Below are positions 8,173 through 15,935 of a stretch of DNA of 64,000 bases, piece by piece. A model generated the notes under the pieces. That model searched no databases, was not told the DNA's origin, and was given only the letters and a program-made list of their open reading frames with translations. How positions within the stretch are numbered: the stretch's first letter is position 1; the number at the start of each line of letters is the position of its first letter. The translations under genes were made by a program, and so were the position numbers. The DNA comes from Leptospira sp. (GTDB lineage: Bacteria > Spirochaetota > Leptospiria > Leptospirales > Leptospiraceae). Where the stretch lies: assembly GCA_016742255.1 (NCBI GenBank), contig JACVCB010000004.1:141459-205458 (forward strand). Reading direction: 5' to 3'.

Positions 8173-9708
8173 TTAATTGGAAATTGAAACTTCCTTTACT
8201 TTTTCTTCTAAATATGAAATAAGATACTTCGCATTTGCTGGTTCGCCTGTAGCTTCCGAAACTAAATTTTCAATCGTTAAGATTTTTCCTTTGGAATGAA
8301 TGTTTTTTCGTAACCAAAATAATAAATCTGAAAAATCACCTTTCGAAGCAAATTTGTTATGCGAATCAGGATATTCTTGTGTAAATTTTTTAAAAAATTG
8401 TGCACTGAATATATTTCCTAATGTATAAGTTGGAAAATATCCGAAGGCTCCCATAGACCAATGAATGTCTTGCAAAACTCCTTCTGCATCGTTTTCAATT
8501 GTCATTCCAAAACTTTCTTTCATTTTAGAATTCCAAATTTCTGGTAAATCTTTGACTTTGATGTTGCCATTGATCAAATCTCTTTCGATCTCAAATCGCA
8601 ATATAATATGGAGGTTATATGTGACCTGATCTGCTTCAACGCGGATCTTTGATTTTTCCGTGCTGTTTATATATTTATATAAATCTTGAAAAGGAAGTTC
8701 TGATTCAGACAATTCAAAGTCATTTAATAAAATGGGATACATAAATTCCCAAAAAGGTAAAGACCTTCCGACTTGGTTTTCCCACAGGCGACTTTGTGAT
8801 TCGTGAATTCCTAAACTTAGATACTCCGTTAATGGATTTGGCCAATTTGGCATTGTAGACAATCCAGACTCATATAAAGAATGACCAGTCTCATGTAACA
8901 CGCCAAAGATGGAAGATAATGGATCGGTTTCAGAATATCTAGTTGTGATTCGTTTGTCCCCTTTTCCTAAACTAGTGGAAAAAGGGTGGTTACTAATGTC
9001 TAATCTTGATTCTTTTTTTGTGAGTCCTAAAATGGAAGGAAGTCGATTACAGAATTTGTTTTGATTGGCAATTGGTATAGGTCTTTTGAATGGACTTTCG
9101 AACCTTGGAGCCTTTGATACAATCGGAATAAGTGATTTTTTTATATCAGAAAATAAAATTTGGATTTGGTTTGCCTTGGCACCCTTCTCATAGGAATCCA
9201 ATAAAGCATCATAAGGTTCTGTCGTATAACCAAAGTAATCTGCTTGTTTTTTGGATAATGTAACCAATTCCTCAAGTCGATCCGAAAATAATTTAAAGTT
9301 TTTTTCCTTTTTTGCCTCGGCCCATTCTGCATGTGCTAAATTGGTGAGTTTTGCAAATTCAGCAACGAATTCAGATGGCAATTTATCTGCTTTTTCTTTC
9401 TCCTCCATCAAAATTTCAAGCTCACGATTCCATAATGACCTTTCCGATTCTGGAAGTTCTTTTGTGGTTAGTTTCGCAGATTGAATGAGCTCCAAAAAAG
9501 ATGGATCCGTCATCCATTCATGGGTGAGTTCCGCAACGGCAGCAATTTGAGTTGATCGATACTCTCTTCCCTCTTCTGGCATCATCACTTCTGAGTCCCA
9601 GTGGAGAACGGAAGAAATATCTTGGAAAAGTTTGATTTTTCGATATTGTTTTCGATAATTTTCGAGCGCTTGAGGGAGGGCCATAGACTCATTTTCTTCC
9701 ACCCACAC
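8173..9708 (-). CDS. M32 metallocarboxypeptidase (Taq type)
   Basis: A 511-residue cytoplasmic zinc carboxypeptidase of family M32, which has a usual length of about 500. All family motifs are present in order: HPF and DKRITTRY (around residues 241-258), HETGH at about 272-276 with the zinc His pair and catalytic Glu, HESQSRLWEN with the third zinc ligand, and DIHWSMGAFGYFPTYTLG near residue 415. It releases C-terminal residues from peptides, except proline. A second in-frame ATG eight codons in (MALPQALENY) is an equally possible start; neither has a strong ribosome site. It probably cotranscribes with the small helical gene downstream. Confidence 0.92.
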   Translation of the reverse strand: MWVEENESMALPQALENYRKQYRKIKLFQDISSVLHWDSEVMMPEEGREYRSTQIAAVAELTHEWMTDPSFLELIQSAKLTTKELPESERSLWNRELEILMEEKEKADKLPSEFVAEFAKLTNLAHAEWAEAKKEKNFKLFSDRLEELVTLSKKQADYFGYTTEPYDALLDSYEKGAKANQIQILFSDIKKSLIPIVSKAPRFESPFKRPIPIANQNKFCNRLPSILGLTKKESRLDISNHPFSTSLGKGDKRITTRYSETDPLSSIFGVLHETGHSLYESGLSTMPNWPNPLTEYLSLGIHESQSRLWENQVGRSLPFWEFMYPILLNDFELSESELPFQDLYKYINSTEKSKIRVEADQVTYNLHIILRFEIERDLINGNIKVKDLPEIWNSKMKESFGMTIENDAEGVLQDIHWSMGAFGYFPTYTLGNIFSAQFFKKFTQEYPDSHNKFASKGDFSDLLFWLRKNIHSKGKILTIENLVSEATGEPANAKYLISYLEEKVKEVSISN

Positions 9709-9766
9709 ATTCTGGAACCAAAAATCATTGACCCTTAACCCTCAGACAAAACTATGTATTTACGTC

Positions 9767-9837
9767 GCGGGTGTGGTGTAACGGTAGCACAGCAGCCTTC
9801 CAAGCTTCTGGCGAGGGTTCGAGTCCCTTCGCCCGCA
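9767..9837 (+). tRNA. tRNA-Gly (anticodon TCC)
   Basis: A 71-nt cloverleaf. The acceptor stem GCGGGTG pairs with CGCCCGC with one G-U pair, the D arm is GTG...CAC, the anticodon arm is AGC-CTTCCAA-GCT giving anticodon TCC, and the T arm is AGGG-TTCGAGT-CCCT. The discriminator base is A and CCA is not encoded. It stands alone, divergent from the M32 gene. Its 3' end and downstream flank are duplicated in tandem about 200 bp further on, without the 5' part. Confidence 0.93.
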
Positions 9838-10001
9838 TGACAACTTCTCCAACTAACCAATCACAATTTTCTAACCAATTGACTCGAACAGTGGCGCGAG
9901 CTGTTTTATGAGCGACCCATAGGGAGCGAACAAAACAGAAAGAAAGCCATGATGGCTTTCGACGAGCGTCGCCGTGCCTCGGAGCGCAGTGAGGACAGGA
10001 T
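9823..10001 (+). repeat. Tandem repeat unit 1, including tRNA-Gly 3' end
   Basis: About 179 bp, starting in the T arm of tRNA-Gly and running through its 3' flank. It is nearly identical to the unit at 10025-10202, with a few substitutions and one 1-bp length change. It contains several self-complementary stretches: CTGTTTT...AAAACAG, AAAGCCAT-g-ATGGCTTT and GACGagCGTC. No convincing protein is encoded. Confidence 0.85.
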
Positions 10002-10024
10002 GTCCGAACAGCGGAGAGGTCTTT

Positions 10025-10202
10025 GTCCCTTCGCCCGCATGACAACTTCTCCAACAAACCAATCACAATTTTCTAACCAATTGACTCGAACAGTGGCGCG
10101 AGCTGTTTTATGAGCGACCCATAGGGAGCGAAAAAACAGAAAGAAAGCCATGATGGCTTTCGACGAGCGTCGCTGTGCCTCGGAGCGCAGTGAGGACAGG
10201 AT
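10025..10202 (+). repeat. Tandem repeat unit 2, with tRNA 3' remnant
   Basis: About 178 bp, the second copy of the unit above, separated from it by 23 bp. It begins GTCCCTTCGCCCGCATGA, i.e. the last 15 bases of tRNA-Gly plus flank, but lacks the acceptor 5' strand, D arm and anticodon arm, so it is not a tRNA gene. The whole stretch 9838-10460 holds these repeats and the 60-bp repeat but no gene I can support. Confidence 0.85.
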
Positions 10203-10252
10203 ATGGTTTTGATTCGATATTCTTGGGAATGGTGCTTACAGAATGGATATCG

Positions 10253-10312
10253 GTATCCCCGCCCGATTTAGGGAGGGGAACTAGACCCGCCACCCAATAC
10301 GTCCTCTCTATC
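10253..10312 (+). repeat. 60-bp interspersed repeat, copy 1 of 3
   Basis: A 60-bp block from GTATCCCCGCCC to GTCCTCTCTATC, found again at 13698-13757 and 49301-49360, always on the same strand and always intergenic. The first part forms a hairpin: TCCCCGCCC pairs with GGG(A/T)GGGGA. This copy has GGGAGGGG where the others have GGGTGGGG. The 148 bp from here to the DUF1801 gene are AT-rich and show nothing recognisable. Confidence 0.85.
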
Positions 10313-10460
10313 TCAAATGTTGTAATTCTGAAAGTAAAACTGTGTTTTGAAAAATTAAATTATCAAAAAGTTCATACTTTAGAAAAGGAAATAATAATAT
10401 CTGACAATGAAAGTCTCACTTCCTACAAAACTTCTAAATTGATTTTTGGATTTAGTGATT

Positions 10461-10835
10461 TTAATTTTTGTTTTTTTTTTCCTTAGATTCATTTTCTTTT
10501 AATCTAAACCTTACAATTTTTCGAATTAGTTCATCTGGCATGGGTTCCGTAATTGGAAATTGAATGGAACCTTTTCCTGATTTAAACTTTGAAATTTCCT
10601 TTTGGAACGCAATATTCCCGGATGGTAGTGCATAAAATCCAATGTGATTCTTAAACGCTGCGAAATGGACTAAATTCCCATTCTGAATAAACGTTGGAAT
10701 TGCATATTTTATCGCCTCTTTTGCATTAGGTGCTTCTTCTTGAATTATATATCTTATATGATTCAATATAATTTGTATGTCCTTCGGAAATGAAAGTATA
10801 TATTCATCTATATTTTCAGGTTTTTTAGATTTCAT
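10461..10835 (-). CDS. DUF1801 / YdhG-like protein
   Basis: A 124-residue protein matching the DUF1801 (YdhG, frataxin-like fold) family: NIDEYILSFPKDIQIILNHI, AIKYAIPTFIQNGNLVHFA, then HIGFYALPSG and SIQFPITEPMPDELIRKIV. Some relatives act as iron chaperones; no metal ligand set can be shown here. The last residues are Lys-rich. It is the fourth gene of the ArsR / AHSA1 / MATE operon, 21 bp after the MATE gene. DUF1801 and AHSA1 genes are often found together under ArsR-type regulators. Confidence 0.85.
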   Translation of the reverse strand: MKSKKPENIDEYILSFPKDIQIILNHIRYIIQEEAPNAKEAIKYAIPTFIQNGNLVHFAAFKNHIGFYALPSGNIAFQKEISKFKSGKGSIQFPITEPMPDELIRKIVRFRLKENESKEKKNKN

Positions 10836-10856
10836 TTTAAAATTTCCTTAGATAAA

Positions 10857-12248
10857 TCAAACCTTTGTTTCTTTCCATTTTCCTTTTGTAAATAACCAGA
10901 GTGTATATATACCGACTGATGTTTCAGAAATCATCATGGCCCAAAAAACTCCACTATAACCAAATTCAAAGTATTTTCCCAATGTGTATGCTAAGGGAAT
11001 TTGAATGATCCAGAAAAAGATTACATTAATTTTAGTAGGAGTCATGGTATCACCAGCTCCATTAAAAGCCTGACTTGCTGCCATCCACCAAGCATAAACA
11101 AAATAAGAGTAAGATACAATACGTAACCACTCAGATCCTATTATAATTACTTTTGGATCAGTAGTAAAAATCCCGATAATCCTTTCACTTAAGAAAAAAT
11201 ACATGAGAGAGACTAATACCAAATAACACATATTATATAAACCAGTAACCCAAACTGATTGTTCTGCTCTGTCTGGTTTTCCTGCTCCAAGATTTTGCCC
11301 TACTAAAGTGGCAACAGCATTTGACATACCCCAAGATGGCATTAAAGTAAACATCATCGTTCTAAGTGCAATTGTTGCGGCGGCTACAGTCTGACTGCCA
11401 AACTCAGACAAGATTCTCATGATAAAAATCCAAGAGGTCATACCAACTATCATTTGGCCTATTCCACCTAAGGAAGTTTTGAGTATACCGAGGATCGTTT
11501 CCCATTCAATTTTAAGATGGCTTCTCAGTATTTTGATATGTTTACCACCTCGAAATAACAACCACAGTTGGAATAGAACACCAACCCCTCTTCCAAAATT
11601 GGTTGCGATTGCTGCTCCTGTTATCCCAAAAGCAGGGATTGGTCCCCATCCAAATATAAAAATTGGGTCTAATATAATATTTAATCCATTTGCGAGCCAA
11701 AGAACTCGCATCGAAATTGCTGCATCCCCTGCTCCCCTAAACACAGCGTTGATTAAAAATAAAAGTATAACAATGAGATTTCCACCTAACATCCATTGCA
11801 TATAATGAAATCCTTCATTTAGGACCCATTCATCAGCTCCCATTAGTAATAACAATTCTTTAGAAAAATAAATTCCTGCTATAGAAAATGGAATAGAAGA
11901 TAAGATTGCAATCCAAATCGATTGAATCGCAGCAATGCCAGCCAAATCTTTTTCTTTTTCTCCAATGCGTCGAGCAACAATGGCAGTCACTGAAAAGGAT
12001 AACCCCATTGCAATCGCATATAGAAGGAATAAATAAGTTTCTGTAAGTCCAACAGTTGCAACCGCAGAGGCTCCTAATGATCCTACAAAATAAATATCTA
12101 CAACTGCAAAAACAGATTCTAAGACTAGTTCTAAAATCATTGGGACAGATAATAGAAATATTGCCTTTTTTATATTTATTTCAGTGAAATCTTCCTCAGA
12201 TCCAGATAATGCTTTTTTTAAATCTTCCCATAAACTAGCACGTGTCAT
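10857..12248 (-). CDS. MATE family efflux transporter
   Basis: A 463-residue inner-membrane protein with 12 predicted transmembrane segments in two repeated halves, the normal MATE length. Typical stretches are IFLLSVPMILELVLESVFAV near residue 30, GAGDAAISMRVLWLANGLNI in the first half and AFNGAGDTMTPTKINVIFFW in the second. MATE proteins export cationic compounds in exchange for Na+ or H+. The N-terminal 30 residues are cytoplasmic and acidic. It lies 16 bp after the AHSA1 gene, so ArsR control from the operon's start is likely. The substrate is unknown. Confidence 0.9.
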   Translation of the reverse strand: MTRASLWEDLKKALSGSEEDFTEINIKKAIFLLSVPMILELVLESVFAVVDIYFVGSLGASAVATVGLTETYLFLLYAIAMGLSFSVTAIVARRIGEKEKDLAGIAAIQSIWIAILSSIPFSIAGIYFSKELLLLMGADEWVLNEGFHYMQWMLGGNLIVILLFLINAVFRGAGDAAISMRVLWLANGLNIILDPIFIFGWGPIPAFGITGAAIATNFGRGVGVLFQLWLLFRGGKHIKILRSHLKIEWETILGILKTSLGGIGQMIVGMTSWIFIMRILSEFGSQTVAAATIALRTMMFTLMPSWGMSNAVATLVGQNLGAGKPDRAEQSVWVTGLYNMCYLVLVSLMYFFLSERIIGIFTTDPKVIIIGSEWLRIVSYSYFVYAWWMAASQAFNGAGDTMTPTKINVIFFWIIQIPLAYTLGKYFEFGYSGVFWAMMISETSVGIYTLWLFTKGKWKETKV

Positions 12249-12264
12249 TTTTTACCTTCCCACC

Positions 12265-13233
12265 TTAAGATTTCGCATCCAAAAATTGATTCAATCGACT
12301 CAATGTTTGGTGAGCACCTTCAATTGCTCCAAAATCTACGACTGAATTCCTAACACTTGCATTCGGAAAGGTCATTTTCATCTTGATAATAGTCTGTTTT
12401 TCTGAAAGGGCTACAAAACTAATCCTTACGATGAAATTATCATCTTTTTCAGCTGAACCAGAACCATGAATATATTCTAAATATTCGTCATACCGAATCT
12501 CTCTGTATTGAACTAAATTTGGATAGACAGTTCCATCGGGAGCTTTCATTGTATAAATCCATTTACCACCAACTTTGAATTCTCTTGATTCAGTTGTAGT
12601 CGTAAAACCATTTGGTCCCCACCAAAGGTTTATATTGGTTGGATCTGCAAAGGCAGCAAAAACGTTAGAAATTGGATGCGATAATTTTTTTTCTATTATT
12701 AGTTCATTTGTTTCAGGTAATGCTTCTTCTTCTAATTTTTCAAAACTTTGTGACCATCCTTCTTTCATACCAGAATGTGCGAAACCATCGCGGATTTGGT
12801 TTGACATAAATTCAGTTATTAGTATAACCTTTGTTATTTCATTCGATTCTTCAAATAATACTCGTAACTTTGAATTTAACATGGAACGATCACCGGTAAC
12901 TCCAGCGATTTTTTGAACTTCTTTCACCCATTCATCAGGATGTTCATCAACTAAATCACTCATCACAAAACTTTGATAAGGTGTTATTTCTAAAAATTTT
13001 CCTTTGACTGGATAATCGATTCCTTCTGGAGATCTCATCACAATTCGATATGATCCACCAACGTGGAAATCAAAGTCCACAATCGGATTGGTAAATCCTT
13101 TTGGTCCCCACCATTTTTCAATATGTAGAGGATTTGTCCAAACTTCCCAAACTAGTTTTAGTGGTGCCCGAAATGTGCGTTCTAATCTTACGATTTTATC
13201 CTCTAATGTGAGAATGGCTTCTTTTTGGTACAT
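12265..13233 (-). CDS. Double AHSA1 (SRPBCC) domain protein
   Basis: A 322-residue protein made of two AHSA1/START-like ligand-binding domains in tandem, about residues 12-155 and 165-320. Each starts the same way: RTFRAPLKLVWEVWTNP with EKWWGPKGFTNP in the first, and KKLSHPISNVFAAFADP with NLWWGPNGFTTT in the second; each also has VGG followed by a MRSPEG/MKAPDG turn. Single-domain versions of about 150 residues are normal, so this is an internal duplication. It starts 1 bp after the ArsR stop codon and is surely cotranslated with it. The family binds hydrophobic small molecules; the ligand is unknown. Confidence 0.85.
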   Translation of the reverse strand: MYQKEAILTLEDKIVRLERTFRAPLKLVWEVWTNPLHIEKWWGPKGFTNPIVDFDFHVGGSYRIVMRSPEGIDYPVKGKFLEITPYQSFVMSDLVDEHPDEWVKEVQKIAGVTGDRSMLNSKLRVLFEESNEITKVILITEFMSNQIRDGFAHSGMKEGWSQSFEKLEEEALPETNELIIEKKLSHPISNVFAAFADPTNINLWWGPNGFTTTTESREFKVGGKWIYTMKAPDGTVYPNLVQYREIRYDEYLEYIHGSGSAEKDDNFIVRISFVALSEKQTIIKMKMTFPNASVRNSVVDFGAIEGAHQTLSRLNQFLDAKS

Positions 13234-13234
13234 T

Positions 13235-13588
13235 CTATTCTTTTCCTTTTGTTTGTTGTAAATCCATCAAGTATTGGTCCAAACGATCAAAACGTTCTTC
13301 CCATAACTTTTTATATTGTTGTAACCATAAATTAGCTTCTTCTAATGCTTCTGCTTTGATCCGACAAGGGCGGTATTGTGCCGATTTCCCTCTTTCAATC
13401 AAACCTGCTTTTTCTAAGACTTTTATGTGTTTTGAAATTCCTGGTAAGCTCATTTGGAATGGTTCTGCTAATTGCAAAACCGTCGCCTCACCAGAAACTA
13501 GTTGCATGAGGATTTTTCTACGCGTTGGATCAGCAAGGGCTTGGAAGGTAGTATTTAAGGATTCTTCCGTTTGCTCTAATTTAACCAT
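13235..13588 (-). CDS. ArsR family transcriptional regulator
   Basis: A 117-residue winged-helix repressor. The helix-turn-helix is visible as FQALADPTRRKILMQLVSG, then VLQLAEPFQMSLPGISKHIKVLEKAGLIERGKSAQYRPCRI. It has no Cys cluster of the metal-sensing ArsR type; its single cysteine is in RPCRI, and it belongs to the non-metal group linked to AHSA1 genes. It is the first gene of the operon. A palindrome, TTAACC-TTTT-GGTTAA, lies 8 bp upstream of its start and is the likely autoregulatory site. Confidence 0.9.
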   Translation of the reverse strand: MVKLEQTEESLNTTFQALADPTRRKILMQLVSGEATVLQLAEPFQMSLPGISKHIKVLEKAGLIERGKSAQYRPCRIKAEALEEANLWLQQYKKLWEERFDRLDQYLMDLQQTKGKE

Positions 13589-13596
13589 TTAGCTAA

Positions 13597-13612
13597 TTAA
13601 CCTTTTGGTTAA
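13597..13612. promoter_or_regulatory. Palindromic operator candidate for ArsR
   Basis: A perfect inverted repeat TTAACC-tttt-GGTTAA directly upstream of the ArsR start codon. A third, partial copy of the half-site (TTAACCA) overlaps the start codon. Position and symmetry fit an ArsR dimer site controlling the four-gene operon; binding is inferred. Confidence 0.5.
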
Positions 13613-13697
13613 ATAAAGAGTTCACTTAGATTTCGTCAATTAGAATTGTTGGAATTGGGAATTTCTTGGGTTTTCTTTGGGTACACTTGGGATATGA

Positions 13698-13757
13698 GTA
13701 TCCCCGCCCGATTTAGGGTGGGGAACTAGACCCGCCACCCAATACGTCCTCTCTATC
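13698..13757 (+). repeat. 60-bp interspersed repeat, copy 2 of 3
   Basis: The same 60-bp block as at 10253 and 49301, with the arms TCCCCGCCC and GGGTGGGGA forming a hairpin. It lies in the 258-bp gap between the ArsR gene and the carbonic anhydrase gene. The rest of that gap shows only the operator palindrome. Confidence 0.85.
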
Positions 13758-13846
13758 AGATTCCTTACATTTCCGAAAGGTAATTTCAAAAACTAAGGAA
13801 TTTAATTTGGAGAAGTTCGTAGTATCACTGTTTGATTGGAACTGGT

Positions 13847-14455
13847 TTAGGAAGCCCTGCCGATCTTCGTTGCTTCTTTGACTTCTATCAATTTTCCAGT
13901 TTTGACATCATAATAATATCCATAGATAGGGATGTCTTTTGGAATCAAAGGATGGTTTCGGATTCTTTTGACATCATCGATGACACTTTGTTCCAAATGA
14001 TCAAAGGTTAGAAACGGAATGTATTTTGCTTCGTCTGAGCCTCCTGATTCTTCTACGTTTCGCCAACCATTTGCATCAATCGTTGCTGTTTTTAGACTTT
14101 TCGAAAGGAGATTACGAATGATTGCATCGGTGAATAACTCCATCCCACAATCTGAATGATGAATGACAAAAAATTCTTTGGTACCTAATAACTTATACGA
14201 TATCACCAAGGAACGAATGGCATCATCACTCGCTCGACCACCGGCGTTACGGATCACATGGGCATCCCCTTCTGCAAGGCCTGCATATTTGGCAGGATCC
14301 AGTCTTGCATCCATACAAGTAAGGATGGTAAAACTCCTCGCAGGAGGGAGTGCTAACTCGCCTTTTTTCCCAAATTCTGATGCATACTTTTCATTCGCAC
14401 CGATGACTTCTTTATGTACTTTGCTTGTTTCTTGTTGGATGAGTGTGTTTGACAT
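13847..14455 (-). CDS. Beta-class carbonic anhydrase
   Basis: A 202-residue enzyme from the ATG giving [10 protein letters not shown]; a longer in-frame extension upstream is not family-like. The zinc site is clear: CMDARLDP (Cys and the catalytic Asp-Arg pair) and IHHSDCGM (His and Cys), spaced as in the short beta-carbonic anhydrases of the Rv1284 kind. [21 protein letters not shown] is the conserved dimer and active-site segment. It interconverts CO2 and bicarbonate in the cytoplasm, supplying bicarbonate for carboxylases. It appears to be a single gene; 308 bp separate it from the upstream minus-strand reductase gene. Confidence 0.92.
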   Translation of the reverse strand: MSNTLIQQETSKVHKEVIGANEKYASEFGKKGELALPPARSFTILTCMDARLDPAKYAGLAEGDAHVIRNAGGRASDDAIRSLVISYKLLGTKEFFVIHHSDCGMELFTDAIIRNLLSKSLKTATIDANGWRNVEESGGSDEAKYIPFLTFDHLEQSVIDDVKRIRNHPLIPKDIPIYGYYYDVKTGKLIEVKEATKIGRAS

Positions 14456-14609
14456 AGTGGATATTATATTCACTATAACAGATCGAACAAGGAGAGAATT
14501 TCCTTGGAATGGATTTTCGTTCAAGATCTGTACATTGCATTTTGCAAATGACTAAGACATTGGAGAAGGTAAGTATCTCAAGGACAGAGGTGAAGTTAGA
14601 GAGTCCATT

Positions 14610-14700
14610 TGCGCCAGGGATCTGGAGGGCTTTAGGTCCAATGAGGTGAAACCTCTTTGGACGGGAGCGAGAGCGGACCCCGTAGGAGCCCGATCCTTGA
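14610..14700. other. GC-rich structured intergenic block
   Basis: The 308-bp gap 14456-14763 holds no gene. Within it, this block is markedly more GC-rich than its AT-rich surroundings. It contains a strong hairpin at 14636-14662 (GTCCAA-t-GAGGT, loop GAA, ACCTC-t-TTGGAC) and further complementary runs (ACGGG with CCCGT, and CGGG with CCCG). It may be a decayed dispersed repeat or the core of a small RNA. Confidence 0.4.
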
Positions 14701-14763
14701 TTGGATAATATGTATGTTCGTGATTCCAATTGAGGCGCCCATAAAAATGAGCGCTTGGATCAA

Positions 14764-15840
14764 TTAGGAAACAAGTGGATAATCAGTGTAACCTTTTTCT
14801 CCAGGAGTATACAAAGTTGTTTCATCAAATTTTGCAAGAGGCAAATTCTTTTGGAATTTAGTCACTAGATCTGGGTTTGCTAGGAATGGTTTTCCGAATG
14901 CCACCAAATTCGCGTTACCTGATGATAGATCTGATTCAGCACGTTGTGAATCATACCCTCCACTTAGTATAAGAGTGTGTTTAAAATTTTTTCTGATTGC
15001 TGAAACAGTTTTTGGTTCTACAGTTGGTGCCCCCATTGAAGAGTGATCCACTAAATGAATATAAACAATACCAAGTTCATTTAACTTTTGTGCCAATAAA
15101 GAATATTCATCATGCGTTTCCTCAAAAGGAAATAAATCGTTAAATGCTCCATAAGGAGATAATCTGATTCCAGTTTTTTCTTTTCCTATGGCATCTGAAA
15201 CTGCTTTGGTCACTTCAAGAATGAATCGAATACGATTTTCAATTGAACCACCATATTCATCAGTCCTTTGATTGGAAGAAGGATGTAAAAATTGTTCTAA
15301 CAAATATCCGTTTGCTGCATGTAATTCAACTCCATCAAATCCTGCAGTGATCGCATTCTTAGATGCTAAAACAAATTCTTGAATCGTAGATTGAATTTCC
15401 TCTTTAGACATCTCTTTTGGTGTTGGATGATCCACCATACCATTACTATCAGTCCACATTTTGCCTTTTGCCATGATGGCAGAAGGTGCAAGAACTTTTG
15501 CTGATTTTGGCAAATTGAATTCATGGCCGATCCTACCAGTATGCATCAGCTGAACAAAAATTTTGCTTCCTTTTTTATGAACTTTATCTGTAACAACTTT
15601 CCAAGCTTCTGTTTGTTCTTTTGAAAAAATTCCAGGGATTCTCGCATAACCTAAACCATTCGGAGATGGTGAGGTTCCCTCTGTAATGATAAGTCCTGCT
15701 TCCGATCTTTGTTCGTAGTATGTAGCTACGATTTCACCGGGAACATTTCCAATTGATCTCGATCTGGTCATCGGTGCCATTACAACATGATTTTTTAATT
15801 CCAAATTTCCTAATTTTGCTTTTTCAAACAACAAACTCAT
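14764..15840 (-). CDS. Old Yellow Enzyme family ene-reductase (NemA-like)
   Basis: A 358-residue FMN flavoprotein of the OYE / alkene reductase family, at the usual length. Markers in order: NHVVMAPMTRSRS near residue 20, LIITEGTSPSPNGLGY near 52, FVQLMHTGRIGH near 97, the substrate-binding GVELHAANGYLLEQFLHP (His-x-x-Asn) near 175, and RTDEYGGSIENRIRF. It reduces activated C=C bonds of enones, or nitro-esters, with NAD(P)H. It is a single gene on the minus strand, 95 bp from the phosphatase gene. The physiological substrate is probably a reactive enone; this is family knowledge. Confidence 0.92.
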   Translation of the reverse strand: MSLLFEKAKLGNLELKNHVVMAPMTRSRSIGNVPGEIVATYYEQRSEAGLIITEGTSPSPNGLGYARIPGIFSKEQTEAWKVVTDKVHKKGSKIFVQLMHTGRIGHEFNLPKSAKVLAPSAIMAKGKMWTDSNGMVDHPTPKEMSKEEIQSTIQEFVLASKNAITAGFDGVELHAANGYLLEQFLHPSSNQRTDEYGGSIENRIRFILEVTKAVSDAIGKEKTGIRLSPYGAFNDLFPFEETHDEYSLLAQKLNELGIVYIHLVDHSSMGAPTVEPKTVSAIRKNFKHTLILSGGYDSQRAESDLSSGNANLVAFGKPFLANPDLVTKFQKNLPLAKFDETTLYTPGEKGYTDYPLVS

Positions 15841-15935
15841 ATAATTTCCTATTCAATCCTCTGAAAAATAGACGGATTTGTCTCCTCATTTGATATAAAA
15901 TAATTTAATATTAAACCTTTTTTAAAAAAATAAAC

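Noticed and set aside
10025..10045. Second tRNA-Gly gene
   Set aside because: Only the 3' T-arm and acceptor strand are present; the D and anticodon arms are missing.
9823..10202. CRISPR-like array
   Set aside because: Two long units of about 180 bp with a 23-bp gap do not form a repeat-spacer array; no cas gene nearby.
9752..10293. Several overlapping minus-strand open frames across the repeats
   Set aside because: They share sequence because of the tandem repeat, have no ribosome sites, and one runs through the tRNA gene.
14455..14524. Longer N-terminus for the carbonic anhydrase
   Set aside because: The extra 23 residues are not family-like and the internal ATG gives the usual start.
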